From assembly GCA_002455915.1 (NCBI GenBank), contig DKLU01000307.1:12972-18596 (forward strand): a stretch of 5,625 nt of DNA, read 5' to 3'. The position numbers and the translations under genes were made by a program. Every line of letters starts with the position of its first letter. Position 1 is the stretch's first letter. Below are positions 5,242-5,625 of the stretch, one piece after another. The notes under the pieces are model-generated. The model was not told the origin of the DNA. It saw nothing but the letters and a program-made list of their open reading frames with translations, and made no database searches. Origin of the DNA: Chryseobacterium sp. UBA6632 (GTDB lineage Bacteria > Bacteroidota > Bacteroidia > Flavobacteriales > Weeksellaceae).

Positions 5242-5279
5242 GCATCACAAAACAAAAAACGGACTTTAAAAGCCCGTTT
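5242..5279 (-). terminator. Intrinsic terminator of pheT
   Basis: On the minus strand, AAACGGGCTT (5279-5270) pairs with AAGTCCGTTT (5266-5257) around a 3-base loop. The pairing is complete if one G-U is allowed; on the plus strand the same position is an A-C mismatch, which shows the hairpin works for the minus-strand RNA. A U-rich tail (TTTTTTGTTTTGTG, about 5259-5246) follows. It begins 22 bases after the pheT stop. Confidence 0.9.
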
Positions 5280-5301
5280 CTATGATATATTTTAATAAAA
5301 A

Positions 5302-5625
5302 TTATCCTCTTAATTCTGCACCGAATTCTTTTTCAAAAGATTTGATTAAAGAATCCATTACAGAAGCAATTTCTTTTTCTTCCAATGTTTTTTCTTCATT
5401 TAGAAGTTCAAAACTCATGGCGTAAGATTTCTTTCCTTCCGGAAGATTTTTTCCTTCATATACATCAAACAAGTTGATATTTTTAATATAAGGAGATTTG
5501 TTCTTTTTAGCCGTCTGATAAAGATCCTGATAGTTTATATTCTTATCAATCAATAATGCTAAATCTCTTCTGATTTTGTTGAATTTAGGAATATCCTTAA
5601 ACTTCAATTCGTTTTTAGAACGCAA
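5302..5625 (-). CDS. pheT: Phenylalanine--tRNA ligase beta subunit, C-terminal part (5' partial)
   Basis: These are the last 107 residues of PheT; the full protein is about 800 residues and the rest lies beyond the window end. PheT pairs with PheS in the cytosolic alpha2-beta2 enzyme that charges tRNA-Phe. The visible part is the FDX-ACB (ferredoxin-fold anticodon-binding) domain. Its signs are IPKFNKIRRDLALLID (12-27; family pattern F-P-x-x-x-R-D-L), the strand NLFDVYEGK (51-59) with LPEGKKSYAMSF (61-72), the conserved KTL (79-81) before the last helix, and the ending FGAELRG (101-107), typical of the family's C-terminus. The TTG codon at the window edge is an internal leucine, not a start. 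The gene ends intact and has its own terminator. Nothing looks degraded. Confidence 0.95.
   Translation of the reverse strand: MRSKNELKFKDIPKFNKIRRDLALLIDKNINYQDLYQTAKKNKSPYIKNINLFDVYEGKNLPEGKKSYAMSFELLNEEKTLEEKEIASVMDSLIKSFEKEFGAELRG

Noticed and set aside
5025..5301. Small gene, tRNA or riboswitch in the lipoprotein-pheT spacer
   Set aside because: No frame with a credible start and length, no cloverleaf and no known riboswitch core was seen. The spacer is explained by promoter, repeats and terminator.
1..5625. Mobile element, CRISPR array, toxin-antitoxin or phage-defence cassette
   Set aside because: No transposase, integrase, direct-repeat array or paired small toxin-antitoxin genes are visible. 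The window reads as normal chromosomal sequence.

Overview
The window looks like ordinary chromosome from a Bacteroidota of the Flavobacteriia, most probably Chryseobacterium or a close Weeksellaceae relative. The evidence is the AT-rich coding sequence, exported proteins whose signal peptides end in 'FAQ', exact copies of the Bacteroidota -7 promoter box (TAnnTTTG), mostly A-rich translation starts, and a subclass A2 class A beta-lactamase resembling the chromosomal CGA/CIA enzymes known from Chryseobacterium. The genus call is inference from family resemblance; no database search was run.

Layout, left to right. The 3' end of a secreted protein with a C-terminal CBM6-like carbohydrate-binding domain comes first (ends 581), followed by an intrinsic terminator (599-633). 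Three plus-strand genes follow: a secreted class A beta-lactamase (646-1521), a small exported protein of unknown function with a Cys-Cys motif (1575-1988), and a 3-hydroxybutyryl-CoA dehydrogenase (1995-2888) only 6 bases downstream of it. After a short spacer with a -7 box comes a polytopic membrane protein of GT-C glycosyltransferase type (2962-4281). Its first transmembrane segment is encoded by a strong DNA hairpin (2997-3027). A separate promoter (4288-4295) precedes a very acidic 80-residue cytosolic protein (4320-4562).

A symmetrical bidirectional terminator (4581-4607) separates this plus-strand block from two minus-strand genes. These are a META/HslJ-like lipoprotein (5024-4614) and the 3' end of pheT, the phenylalanyl-tRNA synthetase beta subunit (5625-5302), which has its own terminator (5257-5279). 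The 277-base spacer between them holds the lipoprotein promoter with an overlapping 14-bp perfect palindrome, a short interspersed REP-like sequence (about 5161-5188) and two further inverted repeats.

The genes do not form one obvious pathway: they combine polysaccharide binding, beta-lactam hydrolysis, acyl-CoA metabolism, predicted envelope glycosylation and translation. I found no mobile element, CRISPR array, phage gene or evident new defence system. The points most worth a second look are the hairpin at the start of the GT-C gene, the palindrome over the lipoprotein promoter, the repeat cluster at 5161-5227, and the unknown genes at 1575 and 4320.
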